A stretch of DNA of 64,000 nt, from contig OZ241844.1 of assembly GCA_965202735.1 (NCBI GenBank), forward strand, positions 3,720,001-3,784,000. Direction: 5' to 3'. The stretch comes from HK1 sp965202735 (GTDB lineage Bacteria; Pseudomonadota; Gammaproteobacteria; HK1). The position numbers were made by a program, and so were the translations under genes. Below the pieces are notes generated by a model. The model saw nothing but the letters and a program-made list of their open reading frames with translations, did no database searches and was not told the origin of the DNA. Below are positions 1-8,687 of the stretch, piece by piece (the stretch's first letter is position 1; each line of letters opens with the position of its first letter).

Positions 1-54
1 ATGCGCCGGAACGGATCCTCCTGATGGAACACATGTCACTGTGGAGCATCCAGC

Positions 55-786
55 ATGGCTGATGCCGCCATAGCCATCGCGCCTCTCCTGGAGGCTGTCG
101 CCGCGCGTCTGGACGACACAAGGCAGCAATTCCTCATGGACTGCAAGCAACTCCTGTCCGAGTTGACCCCCCAGCTCGCACTGGCCAGGACACTTGAAAG
201 CGAGTTCGGCCGGTACCTCGCGCCTCGCTTCAACGTACTCGACTACCTGCGTGACAACGAGTACGGGCTCTCCCGCATCATCGCGGCTTTGCTCGATCCG
301 CGAGGAACACATGGCCAGGGTCCTCTTTTTCTGCGGAAGTTCCTCGAAGGTATCCCTTTCTTCAGGTCGCGAGAAGCACTCGATCTGGAAGGCGACCGGG
401 TGTCCGTGAGCGTCGAAAAGGTGATCGCTGACCAGCGCCGGATCGACATCGCGGTGCACATCGTCACACTGGATGGGATCGAGTACGGTCTGGCCATCGA
501 GAACAAGCCCTACGCCGCAGATCAGGAGGATCAGGTCAGCGATTACCTGACTCACCTGGAAGAAAGATACGAAGAGGGAAAGTTTGTCCTCGTTTACCTC
601 TCCCCGAAGGGCGAAGGTCCGTCCGAGTGGAGTATACGGGAGGAACAGCGGGAGAAGTACAGAGATCGTCTCGTTCTCATGGCGTACTGTGGACGGAACG
701 GTCAGAACGAACAGCATCCGAAATCACCCTGCGGGCGGGACGAATCGCATTCGCGATCACTCGATAGATGGTTGGGAACGTGCCGG
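55..786 (+). pseudogene. PD-(D/E)XK nuclease-like protein, C-terminus cut off by an IS
   Basis: About 244 native residues remain before the reading frame runs into the IS boundary at 787. An N-terminal helical part is followed by a nuclease-like core: VEKVIADQRRIDI, then GLAIENKPYA, giving the D...ExK pattern of PD-(D/E)XK proteins. LVYLSPKGEGP then follows. This pattern resembles the uncharacterised PD-(D/E)XK family PF14281 (recalled, not searched). Such proteins are presumed DNA-acting, often in defence or mobile contexts. The part after WLGTCR is replaced by IS sequence, and the missing end is not found on the far side of the IS. A deletion therefore probably accompanied the insertion. 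Start chosen at 55, the first ATG in frame; sequence upstream of the window is unknown. Confidence 0.6.
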
Positions 787-950
787 GTAACTACTCACCC
801 GATCTTAGGAGGTGTCCGAAGGATTCGTAGAGCGCGAAGCGGCCGCTTCGCCCAAGGGACGCCAAGCGGCTTCGTAGGTCGGTCGTTGACAGCATAGGAA
901 CGCGGCACTATGGTACGGCTCCCATACAGGGGGATGGGAGCACGACGCGG

Positions 951-1613
951 GTGGGCTACTTCGGCTCGAAGGCGACCTCTGGGCTGTGTCAGCCGCTGAT
1001 TGCGATGATGCCGCCGCACCACACCTACATCGAGACCCATCTCGGTGGGGGTGCCATCATGCGGCGCAAGCCCGCGGCGCTGCGCAACATCGGCATCGAT
1101 CTGGATGCGCGCGCGCTCGATGCGTTCGAGTGCGAGTACCGCGTCGAGCTCGTGCACGGCTGTGCCCACCGCTATCTGGCCGAGTTCGCGTTCGAGGGCT
1201 CGGAACTCGTCTACTGCGACCCGCCGTATCTGAAGCGCACCCGCAGCTCCAAGCGCCGCTACCGGTTCGACTACGATGAGACGGACCATGTGGAGTTGCT
1301 CGGGCTGCTCGCGGCGCTCCCCTGTCAGGTGATGGTCTCGGGCTATCCCTCGACGCTTTATGACGAGCGGCTGGAAGGGTGGCGCAGCGTCGAGTGGCAG
1401 GTGATGAACCAGGGCGGGGTGCGCACCGAGAAGCTGTGGTTCAACTTCGCGCCTGAGCGGCTGCACTGGGCACGCTACGCGGGGCGCAACTTCACCGACC
1501 GCCAGCGCATCAAGCGCAAGGCCGAGAGCTGGGCCCGGCGCTACGCGGCGCTGCCTCATCCCGAGCGCCTCGCGGTGCTCGGCGCGATGATGGCGGTCGA
1601 GGCCGAGCGGTAG
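951..1613 (+). CDS. D12-class DNA adenine N6-methyltransferase (IS passenger)
   Basis: A 220-residue protein that probably methylates adenine using S-adenosylmethionine. It starts with GTG at 951, with GGGAG about 10 nt upstream. Visible motifs are YFGSK near the N-terminus (cofactor side), THLGGGAIM followed by GIDLD (motif I region), and CDPPY at about residues 88-92, the catalytic motif IV of Dam-like enzymes. The length is short compared with Dam, as in many phage-type D12 enzymes. It ends 9 bp before the transposase and lies inside the same pair of terminal repeats, so it travels with the element. It could protect the element or mark its DNA to control transposition, but that is inference. 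No cognate restriction gene lies next to it. Confidence 0.82.
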   Translation: MGYFGSKATSGLCQPLIAMMPPHHTYIETHLGGGAIMRRKPAALRNIGIDLDARALDAFECEYRVELVHGCAHRYLAEFAFEGSELVYCDPPYLKRTRSSKRRYRFDYDETDHVELLGLLAALPCQVMVSGYPSTLYDERLEGWRSVEWQVMNQGGVRTEKLWFNFAPERLHWARYAGRNFTDRQRIKRKAESWARRYAALPHPERLAVLGAMMAVEAER

Positions 1614-1622
1614 GGGTCACCG

Positions 1623-3074
1623 ATGGCCACGGTCAACAAGGCGTCGCTGCGCGCGGAGTTCGATGCGCTCAAGGGGCAGTTCGAGTCGCTGTGTGCCGCG
1701 GGCAAGATGCACGAGGACAGCCGCGCCCTGTTCAAGGCTCTGCTGATGCTGTTCGAGCTGCTGATGGCGGTGTTCATGGAAAAGCACACGCCGAAGAGCA
1801 GCGCCAACTCAAGTCTCCCCGCCTCCCAGAGCCCCGATGACGCCACCACCCGCACCCGCCCCGGCGCCAAGGGCAAAGGACCCGCATCGAACGAGGCGCG
1901 CGCTGCAAACACTCGCACCCGGACCTACGTCACCGAGCTGCGCGTCGATGCGTGCGCGCGCTGCGGCGAAGACCTCACCGACACCGCCTGCACAGGCCAC
2001 GAGCGCCGCTCCCTCGCCGACATCGTGTTCGAGAAGGTCGTGCGTCACGCCGACGCCGAAATCAAGCACTGCGCGCGCTGCCACACCGAGACCCGGGCGC
2101 GCTTCCCCCGCGAACTCCCCGGCCCGCTGCAGTACGGCCCCGGCGTCAAGGCCTACGTCGTGCACCTGCTCGTCGCCCAGATGCTCTCGCTCAAGCGCGT
2201 CGCCCAATCGATGCACGCCCTCATCGGCCAGCTCCTGTCCGAGGCGACGCTGCTCGGCTACGTTGCCCAGCTCCATCAGGCGCTCGCCGAGTGGGAGAAT
2301 CAAGCCCTCGAGCGCCTCCTCCTCGCACCGGCGATGCACGTCGACGAGACCTCGTTGCGTGTGGACCGAAAGAATCACTGGATTCACGTCTACTCCGCCG
2401 GGACGCTCACCGTGAAACGCCTCCATCCCAAGCGCGGATGCGAGGCCATCGAGGCCATCGGCATCATCCCGCGCTACGGGGGCGTGGCGGTCCACGACTG
2501 CTGGGCCTCGTACTTGAGCTACGCGCACTGCGACCACGCACTATGCGGGGCACACCTCCTGCGCGAGCTCACCTTCATCGTCGATGCTCACGACTACGCT
2601 TGGGCCAAGCGCATGAAGCGCCTGCTCCTCGACGCCTGCCACCACGTCGCCAAACGCGACGAGAAAACGCTTACCGAAAGCGAGTACAAGGCCGTACAGA
2701 AACGCTACCGCACCATCCTCACCCAGGGGGAACGCGAGCTTCCACCGATTCCCCCTCGACAAAAGGGGCAGCGTGGCAAAGTGGCCAAGTCCGATGCACA
2801 CAATCTGTGGGACCGATTGAAAAAGCACGAGAGCGCCGTGCTACGCTTCGCCAAGCACCCCGCCGTCGCGTTCACCAACAATCGCGCGGAACGTGACCTG
2901 CGGATGAGCAAGGTCAAGCAGAAGGTCTCCGGATGCTTCCGCACCCGAAAGTACGCCGAAGCGTACTGCCGAATCTCAAGCTATCTCCAGTCCATGGCGA
3001 ACCAAGGATACAATCCCCTGGTCGCCATTCAGATCGCTCTCGCCGGGCGCGCTGTCGATAACTTGCCCGAGTAG
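1623..3074 (+). CDS. IS66-family transposase (TnpC type)
   Basis: A 483-residue DDE transposase that cuts and joins the element ends. An N-terminal helical/leucine-zipper segment is followed by a zinc-ribbon-like region with CARCGEDL and CARCHTET. The catalytic core contains MHVDETS (first Asp, about residue 240), VAVHDCWASY (second Asp) and NNRAERDLRM (Glu). The stop lies inside the right terminal repeat, as in compact IS elements. The gene is intact with no frameshift, so the element could still be active if both ends are functional. The family call is firm; the subgroup (ISBst12-like, lacking tnpA and tnpB) is inferred from gene content. Confidence 0.9.
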   Translation: MATVNKASLRAEFDALKGQFESLCAAGKMHEDSRALFKALLMLFELLMAVFMEKHTPKSSANSSLPASQSPDDATTRTRPGAKGKGPASNEARAANTRTRTYVTELRVDACARCGEDLTDTACTGHERRSLADIVFEKVVRHADAEIKHCARCHTETRARFPRELPGPLQYGPGVKAYVVHLLVAQMLSLKRVAQSMHALIGQLLSEATLLGYVAQLHQALAEWENQALERLLLAPAMHVDETSLRVDRKNHWIHVYSAGTLTVKRLHPKRGCEAIEAIGIIPRYGGVAVHDCWASYLSYAHCDHALCGAHLLRELTFIVDAHDYAWAKRMKRLLLDACHHVAKRDEKTLTESEYKAVQKRYRTILTQGERELPPIPPRQKGQRGKVAKSDAHNLWDRLKKHESAVLRFAKHPAVAFTNNRAERDLRMSKVKQKVSGCFRTRKYAEAYCRISSYLQSMANQGYNPLVAIQIALAGRAVDNLPE

Positions 3075-3078
3075 TTAC

Positions 3079-3680
3079 GGTGTGCGAACTCTTCCCACCG
3101 CCTGAGCTGCATCCACATGGATGATTGCGTCCGGCCGTGCCGCGTGGATGGCCTCGCTGATTTCCGCAACCGGCTGGATCACCCCTGTTTCACCGTTAGC
3201 CCACTGAACCGACGCGTAGACACTTCGTGTCGAGGAACGTGCGGCGGTTCGACCGAACGCCTCCGGGTCGGCTTGTCCATGCCCGTCGACCGGAACGACG
3301 ATGAGGTTCGCGCCGCGGCTTCGCGCGCGCTCGGCCGGCTGCATCGTTGCAGGGTGCTCCACCGCGCTCACGATGAGCGTCGAATCGGGACCTGCCCCTC
3401 CGAGTACCGTATTGCTTGCCTCGGTTCCTCCCGAGGTCAGCACCACGTGTTCTGGATCGATTCCCGGAAGCAACGCCGCTGTTGCGTCTCGTGCTCGCGT
3501 CAGCACTCTTCGGGCACTGGTTCCCGCACCGTGTTCGCTTGAGGGGTTGCCCCATGCATCGCGCATTGCTGCGGTGACTGCTTCCACGACGCACTCGAGG
3601 GGTCGCACCGTCGCGTTGGCGTCGAGGTAGATTTCCTCGGTGATTCTGTGGTTTGGCGCACATGTGCCGCGATACCCCAT
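3079..3680 (-). pseudogene. Cysteine desulfurase (class V aminotransferase), 3' half lost
   Basis: The N-terminal 200 residues of an IscS/NifS-type PLP enzyme are present. YLDANATVRP is the usual N-terminal motif, TSGGTEASNT binds the cofactor phosphate, and HVDAAQAVGR carries the Asp/Gln that contact the PLP ring. The lysine that forms the Schiff base and the catalytic cysteine loop are missing, because the frame enters the IS end. The stop codon TAA is itself supplied by the IS terminal GTAA. It must be inactive. A stand-alone desulfurase near a nuclease-like gene could be a remnant of a DNA phosphorothioation locus (DndA-like), but no other dnd gene is visible, so this is only a suggestion. 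Confidence 0.8.
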
Positions 3681-3784
3681 TATGTGCTTCCTCCGCCGCC
3701 TAACCGTCGCGCCGCGAATCGCGCTCTGTCCCGTCCGGGGTTCGGGCCGGTTGGGGCTCCTCGGTGGCTACGCGGGCCCGAGCC

Positions 3785-4684
3785 TCACCGCCTGCGTGCT
3801 CCGAAGGCTCCGACGATGCCGGAGGCCTCGAACGCGCCGGCGGCCTCGGCGTGCGCGGGGCCGTGGAAGCCGCCCCGGATCGAGCGTCCTTCGGCGGCAT
3901 GGGCGAACGCGCCGGCGGCGTCGAGCGGGATGCCGTCGAAGCGGATGGCGCCGACGGGCCAGGGCGCGCCGCTCGCTTTCGATCGGATGTTGCCGAGCGA
4001 CACCTCGACGGTGTCGGGGGCGGAGGTGCTCCAGGTGAGCGCGGCGTCTCCGAGGAGGCGGGTGCCGGTCGCGGGGTCCTCGACGGCCGTCCCGACCATG
4101 GGCCCGGACCACCGCGCGGTGGCCGAGGGGCGGGAGCCGGTGCGGTCGCCGCCGGCGAACCCGAAGTGCGTCGCGCGTCCGAGCTCCGGGCCGGGCTCGT
4201 CCGCGAGGCCGAACACGGCGTGGGTCATCCAGTAGCCCCAGGTGCGGCGGGCCTCGGCCCCGAGGGAGTAGACGAAGCCGGTCGCGCCGTCGTGGATCTC
4301 ATCGCGTGCGACGACGCCGGCAATCTCCGGGGGGAAGAGGTCGGAGAGTGCGCGGTCCGGGGGGACGCCGGGGGCGTCGCCCGGCCACGTGCAGCGGGTG
4401 GCCGCGCATTCGGGGGGCGCGACCCGGCGCCCGTCGGCCCAGGCGCCGGTCGCGACGAGCGCGTCGGCGCGCCTGGCGAAGTCGCGGGCCCGCTTCTCCT
4501 GCTGGCTCAAGGTCTCTTCGGCGGGTGGCCCCTTGTTGCCGAGGAGCTCCCTTCCGATGTGGTCGCCGAGGTCGGACCCGAGCTGCGCGAAGTCCGAGCC
4601 GGTGCATCCGGCGAGGAGAAGGGCGGCGGCGGCCCCGAGGGCGCGCGACGTTCGTCGCGGTGGTGCGGTCGCTGGCTGCGCCAT
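3785..4684 (-). CDS. TbpB-like beta-barrel surface lipoprotein
   Basis: A 299-residue predicted lipoprotein. The start at 4684 is preceded by GGGAGGG and gives a signal peptide ending in the lipobox LLAGC (Cys27). The C-terminal half has the pattern of the barrel domain of transferrin-binding-protein-B/factor-H-binding-protein-like lipoproteins, ending GFHGPAHAEAAGAFEASGIV and then GAFGARR. Family members are often exported to the cell surface by Slam and bind host or environmental ligands (established for Neisseria; inferred here). No Slam or TonB receptor gene is adjacent, so the ligand is unknown. Two damaged paralogues occur at 7344-9960 and 42551-44539. This is the only intact copy in the window. 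Confidence 0.8.
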   Translation of the reverse strand: MAQPATAPPRRTSRALGAAAALLLAGCTGSDFAQLGSDLGDHIGRELLGNKGPPAEETLSQQEKRARDFARRADALVATGAWADGRRVAPPECAATRCTWPGDAPGVPPDRALSDLFPPEIAGVVARDEIHDGATGFVYSLGAEARRTWGYWMTHAVFGLADEPGPELGRATHFGFAGGDRTGSRPSATARWSGPMVGTAVEDPATGTRLLGDAALTWSTSAPDTVEVSLGNIRSKASGAPWPVGAIRFDGIPLDAAGAFAHAAEGRSIRGGFHGPAHAEAAGAFEASGIVGAFGARRR

Positions 4685-4888
4685 GGGGATGGACCCTCCC
4701 TTCGCGTCCCGCACGCCTCGTGGCTCGTGCGCCAGACTACCCCAGTGATGTCCACCGTTGCCACAGGGCCGGTTCCCGAGCCCGCGTTCCGCGCGGGGCT
4801 CGTCGATGCCGCGCGCGGCGCGCTCGAGGCGGTGCCGGAGGTGGCCCGGGCGCATTTCGAGCGCGCCCGAGGCCCGCCGGGAGGCGGC

Positions 4889-5185
4889 GCTCGCGCGCTC
4901 GTTTTTCTCCAGGATGATGCACGGTACTCCGAGCCGGCGCAGGCGCGCCCCCAGCGCGATGCCGCCCTGGCCACCGCCGATGATCACCACATGGGGCTGC
5001 ACGGTGGCGCCGAGCTCCGCCTGCTCGCGGGCGCGCGTCTCCGCCCAGGTCTCGCGATCCCTGAATGCGCCGTGGGCCACGCCCTGCTCGCGCGTGGGGC
5101 CCTTCTTCTCTTCGTGCCCCTTCAGTGCCTCGTCGAGCTTCCCGAGCCACGTCCGCACCTTGTCCGTCGGGCTTGATGCCTCCAT
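4889..5185 (-). pseudogene. FAD-dependent monooxygenase, N-terminal fragment
   Basis: About 99 residues remain of a flavoprotein. A charged N-terminal stretch is followed by VVIIGGGQGGIALGARLRRL, the Rossmann GxGxxG motif that binds FAD, and then CIILEKNERAS. This matches the start of CzcO/flavin monooxygenase-like proteins. Downstream of NERAS the same frame stays open into the lipoprotein gene, but the residues no longer look like this family and no substrate or NADPH motifs follow. It is therefore a truncated remnant. The 204 bases between its end and the lipoprotein start hold no recognisable feature other than the lipoprotein ribosome site. Confidence 0.65.
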
Positions 5186-5289
5186 GCCTTATCTCCTGAC
5201 CGTGGTGAAATCGAGATGCCGGATCGCCTCCGGTGGACTTGCGTCCTGCGCCCTGCGCCCGGGGGCCGGCGATCCGGGAGACCGCTTCG

Positions 5290-5375
5290 GTGTGCCGCCC
5301 GTCACCGTGCGATCTTCCGTTTGGGCGGCCAATGACCGCGACTTTTGAATGGTCCTGGGGCTGTCCGCTGGCGGG
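5290..5375. repeat. Dispersed repeat family II, partial copy
   Basis: GC-rich palindromic sequence containing CGTGCGAT followed by GCGGCCAATGACCGCGACTT and TGAATGGTCC. It is related to segments at about 6711-6790, 21862-22010, 32094-32185 and 55371-55435. It lies downstream of hipA. Alignment by eye only, so the limits are approximate. Confidence 0.5.
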
Positions 5376-5392
5376 GCGGAGCGGTGACGACA

Positions 5393-5450
5393 GGTTCTCG
5401 GCAGGCTCTCGTCAGGCTCTCGTCAGGCTCTCGGCAGGCTCTCGTCACAG
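5393..5450. repeat. 12-bp tandem repeat over the hipA stop codon
   Basis: About five tandem copies of a 12-bp unit of the form GGCTCTCGTCAG (variant GGCTCTCGGCAG). The last copy includes the hipA stop codon TCA at 5445-5447 (complement). Only the outer copies lie outside the gene, so the gene end itself has been duplicated outward. Confidence 0.75.
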
Positions 5451-6692
5451 GGCCAGTGCCCGCTTCAGGTCGTCGTGCTCGAAGGCGCTGGCCATGCGGT
5501 CGATCTCGGCGGCGCGCACGCCGACCGCTTGCGCGGTCTCGCGCCAGGTCGCGGTGACGGTCGCGACTTCCCTGATGACCGAGCGAGCCTGCGCCAGCGT
5601 CAGCGCGAAGAACCCGGAGGCGGCCTCCAGCAGATCGAGCGAACAGGTGCCCTCGTCGAGATCGATGCTGGTCGTCAGGACCCGCGCCTTGAGGTCCGCG
5701 GGCACGGGATTGAGGTCGTAGGCGGGAGAGAGTGACCATCCCGTCCTTCCGAGCCGCAGGAAGCCGTGGTTGCGCAGATGATCGTCGACATTGGAGACCA
5801 GCACGTTGAAGACGACGCGCCGATAGAGAGCGTGGGCGTCCGTCTTTCCCTGGGCGCCATGTTCCGCGAGAACATCGACGATCTCGGGATAGCTGCCGCG
5901 CTCGCCGTCTCTCGCGCCCATCATCGCCATCGCCGACAGGAACGGAATGCGGGTTGCGCCCTGGCGATCGAAGCGCCGTGACAGCATGACCTTCCTGCCG
6001 GCGACGTCGATCAGATCATGCGTGGGCGTGGCGATGCCGGCCCGGCCGGCCAGACGCAGCGCGATCTCCTCCCAGGTTTCCACGCTGTAGTCGTCGGTCT
6101 CCTTCGGGAGCTTGGCGATCGAGAGGCGGCCGTGCCGGTCGACGACCGACGCCTTCGGGCGCGCACCGCCCAAGGAGGAGCCGGGAGCGAAGATGCGCTG
6201 GAGATCTTCGTCGGTTTCCTCGTCGCGGAGAATCCGCTCGGTGATCCGAAGCAGGCGGCCAAGCTCGACCAGAGCCGGTACCCCCGCGCGGGCCGGAGCC
6301 TGGAACGTGTTGTCCCCGGCCCGGCGGAAGCGCAATGCGCCCAGTCGGGACGCGTCCGCCACGCCGAGGAGATAGTCGCTCTCCAGGAGCGTGCGGACGG
6401 CCCGGCCTTCGCGTTCGGCGAGACGGCGCTCGGCGCGCCGCATCAGCCGGCGGCCCCAGGTATCGGGCGCTGAATCACCGACGGCCCCGAAGGTCGCGAG
6501 CCCGGCGGGCGGCGCGAAGGCGCCGCGCCCCAGGGCAAGGGCCGGCTCCAGCGGGAACCTGTCAGGGTCTTCCAGCCAGGCGCCGTCATACTCGAAGACG
6601 ATGGTCTCCGTGCCGCGAACACGATTGCTCCGCGCCAGCCCGACCGGCCGCGGGCGGCCGTCGAGATCGGCATGGACCTCGAAGTCAGTCAT
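5445..6692 (-). CDS. hipA: HipA-family serine/threonine kinase toxin
   Basis: A 415-residue HipA-type kinase. In characterised systems such proteins phosphorylate glutamyl-tRNA synthetase or related targets and slow growth, held in check by HipB. An N-terminal subdomain (about 1-110) precedes GGARPKASV (about 170-180), IAKLP (the ATP-binding lysine region), NVDDHLRNHGF (catalytic loop, about 310) and AYDLNPVP (metal-binding Asp). Start chosen at MTDFEVHADL; an upstream in-frame ATG adds eight residues with no clear role. It lies 124 bp downstream of its likely antitoxin hipB, unusually far for a TA operon because a family II repeat sits in the spacer. The length fits the family and the key motifs look intact. 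Confidence 0.85.
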   Translation of the reverse strand: MTDFEVHADLDGRPRPVGLARSNRVRGTETIVFEYDGAWLEDPDRFPLEPALALGRGAFAPPAGLATFGAVGDSAPDTWGRRLMRRAERRLAEREGRAVRTLLESDYLLGVADASRLGALRFRRAGDNTFQAPARAGVPALVELGRLLRITERILRDEETDEDLQRIFAPGSSLGGARPKASVVDRHGRLSIAKLPKETDDYSVETWEEIALRLAGRAGIATPTHDLIDVAGRKVMLSRRFDRQGATRIPFLSAMAMMGARDGERGSYPEIVDVLAEHGAQGKTDAHALYRRVVFNVLVSNVDDHLRNHGFLRLGRTGWSLSPAYDLNPVPADLKARVLTTSIDLDEGTCSLDLLEAASGFFALTLAQARSVIREVATVTATWRETAQAVGVRAAEIDRMASAFEHDDLKRALAL

Positions 6693-6710
6693 CGCGGGAC
6701 AAGCCGGCAG

Positions 6711-6790
6711 GACCATTCAGAAGTCGCGGTCGCCGGCCGCCAAGCTGGACTATCGCACGGCGATCGGTGGTCTTTCAGCATCGAAGACCC
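6711..6790. repeat. Dispersed repeat family II copy in the hipB-hipA spacer
   Basis: Contains GAAGTCGCGGTCGCCGGCCG, CTATCGCACGGCGATCGG and TGGTCTTTCAGCATCGAAG. It matches in opposite orientation the copy at 21862-22010 (CTGAAAGACCACCGGTCGCC and GTGCGATAGTCC). It overlaps or abuts the 5' side of hipA, so it could form an mRNA structure between antitoxin and toxin genes. Confidence 0.6.
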
Positions 6791-6816
6791 CGTTCGAGCG
6801 TGTGATGAACCGTTCG

Positions 6817-7161
6817 TCACGACTTCCGGACAGCCCTGGACAAGCCGGCCGGCCGCCTGACGTGGACATGCCTGGGCAGCTCGGCGCTGGCGAGGGCCTG
6901 TCCGACGCGGTCATTGCCGATGTCGGCAATCCGGCTCAGGCCGTCGAGCAAGCCGAGCGCATGCAGGACACCGGCGTAGATGCCGATGCCGACACCGGTG
7001 TCGCCGGCTTCGACCCTTTGCAGGGTGGAGCGGGACGTGAAGGCGCGTTCCGCCACGACCGCCATGGGCAGCCGCCGACGGCGACGGGCATCATGGATGT
7101 CTGCTCCAAGCTTGCGCAGTGCCCGCCGAACGGCGGCGGGAGGATTGTGAGGGGTCGGCAT
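6817..7161 (-). CDS. hipB: HipB-like XRE-family antitoxin/regulator
   Basis: A 114-residue helix-turn-helix protein. Residues about 10-75 form an XRE-type HTH: RRALRKLGADIHDARRRRRL, then MAVVAERAFTSRSTLQRVEA. The C-terminal tail is short and basic. It precedes hipA on the same strand, the usual order in hipBA, and should bind the operon promoter and the HipA kinase (known for the family). The length is slightly above E. coli HipB. The promoter should lie upstream of 7161 but no clear operator palindrome was picked out. Confidence 0.78.
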   Translation of the reverse strand: MPTPHNPPAAVRRALRKLGADIHDARRRRRLPMAVVAERAFTSRSTLQRVEAGDTGVGIGIYAGVLHALGLLDGLSRIADIGNDRVGQALASAELPRHVHVRRPAGLSRAVRKS

Positions 7162-7427
7162 ATGTCACCTTCGCACTACGGATCGAAGAGATATGTAGCA
7201 CGAAGTTCACAGTTCTTTCCACTCCGACCCTGGAGCGGCCGTCGCACCCTTGAACGAGGGAAAGTGAACAAGCTGTTCGTAACGGATAGACTCGGACGCC
7301 CGGGACATTCCGGATGGGCAACCAGAGCATGGGGGAGAGTTCGATGAGACTGATTTCCATGAGGATGCAGAAGTACGTCGTGATGCCCGTTGCGACCGGT
7401 CTGGTGCTTCTCGCCGTCGCCGCCTGC

Positions 7428-7443
7428 GGGGGGGGGGGGGGGG
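7428..7443 (+). repeat. Homopolymeric G16 tract at lipoprotein signal cleavage site
   Basis: Sixteen consecutive G directly after the lipobox cysteine codon TGC (7425-7427). Loss of one G or gain of two puts the signal peptide in frame with the long downstream reading frame. This has the geometry of a slipped-strand phase-variation switch. Homopolymer length is also a common sequencing or consensus error, so the exact count should be verified. Confidence 0.85.
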
Positions 7444-8687
7444 ATCAGGAATGATCAGGCCCTCCTCCAGGAACAGAAACTGAAGATCGCCTACGCCGAG
7501 GCGCTGGCCGCGCTGAACACGCTGGAGGACGACCCCGGCGACGCGACCGATGCGGAGAAGGCTGCTGTAGATGCGGCGCTCGAAAAGCTCTGGGCGGCGA
7601 TAGCGGCGGCGGTGGACGTCTCGGACGAAACGAAAGCCATGTACCTCGCCACCACGATCGCATCTCGCCTCGCTGCGGCGCGGGCTGTCCTCCAGGAGCA
7701 GAACCTGAAGACCGCTTACGATGCGGCGTTGGCCACGCTGAATACGCTGAAGGACGACCTCGACGACGCGACCAATGCGGAGAAGGCTGCCGTAGACACG
7801 GCGCTCGCGAAGCTCAGGGCGGCGATAACAGCAGCGGTGGATGTCCCGGACGAAACGAAAGCCATGTATCCCGCCGCAACGATCGCATCCGAACTCGCTA
7901 CGGCTTGGGAAAACGTCATGGATGCACGTCGTCGTGCGGCGAACGCCGCCGCAATGCGGGCGCGGGCGGCGAGACAGGAGCAGGCGATCAGGGCCGCTTA
8001 CGACGAGGCGTTGGCCACGCTGAATACGCTGAAGGACGACCTCGACGACGCGACCGAGGCGGAGAAGGCTGCCGTAGATGCGGCGCTCGCAAAGCTCAGG
8101 GCGGCGATAGCGGCGGCGGTGGACGTCTCGGACGAAACGAAAGCCATGTACCCCGCCACCACGATTGCATCCGAACTCGATGATGTTTGGCAGCTCGCTG
8201 CGCTTTGGCAAAGCGTCACGGGGACTCCGGCGCTGGACAAGGCTTCGGCAATCACTCTGACGGGCGCGCAGGCAGTTCGGGACACTGTTGAGTCTCGGAC
8301 GGCGAGGGCAAAGAGCGCTCTTTCCAATTTTCCGCCGCCCGCCAGTGGTGGCCAGCTCGTCTCGGCCGTGTATGGCAAGAACATTGATAACGGTTCTGCG
8401 TTGGTAGCTCCTCCTTCGTGTACCGGTGAAATATGTAAGTGGGATGCCCCGAATCTCCCGAGACCCATCGAGATCTACTTTGGGGTTGAGGATGCGGAGG
8501 AACTGGACAATGCCAGCATGCTCTGGGGAGCCACTCCCTCAGTGCTCACCAAGCACGGCATCACGACGCAGGAGTTCAGAACCAGCGGGGAGAACTGGGA
8601 AGAGTCCATCCCTCTACGCATTTATGGCGCCTTTATGGAGCATAGCTTCTTCGCCCTCAGAATTGAGGGCCGGAGGTTTTTTGCTAG

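Larger units (their letters stand above)
787..3078 (+). mobile_element. IS66-family-like element with DNA methylase passenger
   Basis: The ends are a perfect 10-bp inverted repeat, GTAACTACTC at 787-796 and GAGTAGTTAC at 3069-3078. They begin with GTAA as is usual for IS66 relatives. The 2292-bp element encodes a D12-class adenine methylase followed after 9 bp by a TnpC-type transposase. It has no tnpA/tnpB accessory genes, which is reminiscent of the ISBst12 subgroup. The 8-bp flanks CGTGCCGG and GGTGTGCG are not a target duplication. Different truncated genes lie on each side, so a deletion or recombination has occurred at one end. Confidence 0.8.
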
